From contig OZ242367.1 of assembly GCA_965209015.1 (NCBI GenBank), positions 434,001-498,000 of the forward strand: 64,000 nucleotides of DNA, read 5' to 3'. The stretch comes from Bin80 sp965209015. GTDB lineage: Bacteria > Bacteroidota > Rhodothermia > Rhodothermales > Bin80. The notes under the pieces are model-generated. The model made no database searches and was not told where the DNA came from. It saw only the letters and a program-made list of their open reading frames with translations. Position 1 is the first letter of the stretch. The number at the start of each line of letters is the position of its first letter. Shown here in pieces: positions 63,952-64,000 of the stretch. The position numbers were made by a program, and so were the translations under genes.

Positions 63952-64000
63952 GGTCTGATTTTGAATTAATTAAGCTTCTACGCTTCGTTGCAACTGACGT

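Overview
The window looks like a chromosomal segment of a Bacteroidota/Rhodothermota-type marine heterotroph. Evidence for this is a type IX secretion C-terminal sorting domain, a GldA/GldF/GldG-like ABC operon, a TonB receptor with a carboxypeptidase-regulatory-like N-terminus, abundant lipoproteins and few clear Shine-Dalgarno sites. The lineage is inferred; there is no rRNA or tRNA gene to anchor it.

Layout. 1-6.3 kb: a decayed ISL3-type transposase end, a small coiled-coil membrane protein, a LarA-like racemase, a lipoprotein sulfatase, an SDR oxidoreductase and a DUF2911 protein. 6.5-14.3 kb: an MFS transporter, a fused FAD/Fe-S 2-hydroxyacid dehydrogenase, RuvB interrupted at its Walker A motif by a mini-intein, and sigma-54. 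14.3-23.3 kb: one giant surface protein (LRR, 14 alternating Calx-beta-like units, 6 classical Calx-beta units, C-terminal beta-barrel). 23.8-27.3 kb: radical SAM protein, hisE, hisG and a class A beta-lactamase-like lipoprotein. 27.4-33.0 kb: a minus-strand copper-type locus (small His-rich protein, MbnP, MbnH/MauG-like di-haem protein, YtkA-like lipoprotein, TonB receptor with a CxxxM motif). 33.5-35.1 kb: small accessory genes including a frameshifted retropepsin. 35.6-43.9 kb: a second giant protein (21 fibronectin type III domains, T9SS signal).

44.2-54.3 kb is an accessory/defence island: ISL3 and possible group II intron remnants, a DUF2188 protein, and an XRE-ImmA/IrrE fusion regulator divergent from a CBASS operon (CD-NTase, E2-like protein, patatin phospholipase). 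A DUF3800 protein follows, then a KAP NTPase cut by an intact ISL3-type IS, a RelE-type toxin pair whose toxin carries a premature stop, an IS21 remnant with 23-bp repeats, and a decayed second DUF3800 gene.

54.3-64 kb returns to housekeeping genes: a PLP decarboxylase, KDPG aldolase, and a minus-strand run of ABC ATPase, permease, GldG-like, DUF4340, HtpG and ROK kinase genes.

The most interesting system is the CBASS locus. Its putative regulator fuses in one chain the HTH and metallopeptidase functions that are separate proteins (CapH/CapP) in described CBASS operons, and a 19-bp palindrome sits between the divergent genes. The MbnP/MbnH/TonB locus and the RuvB intein are the next best leads.
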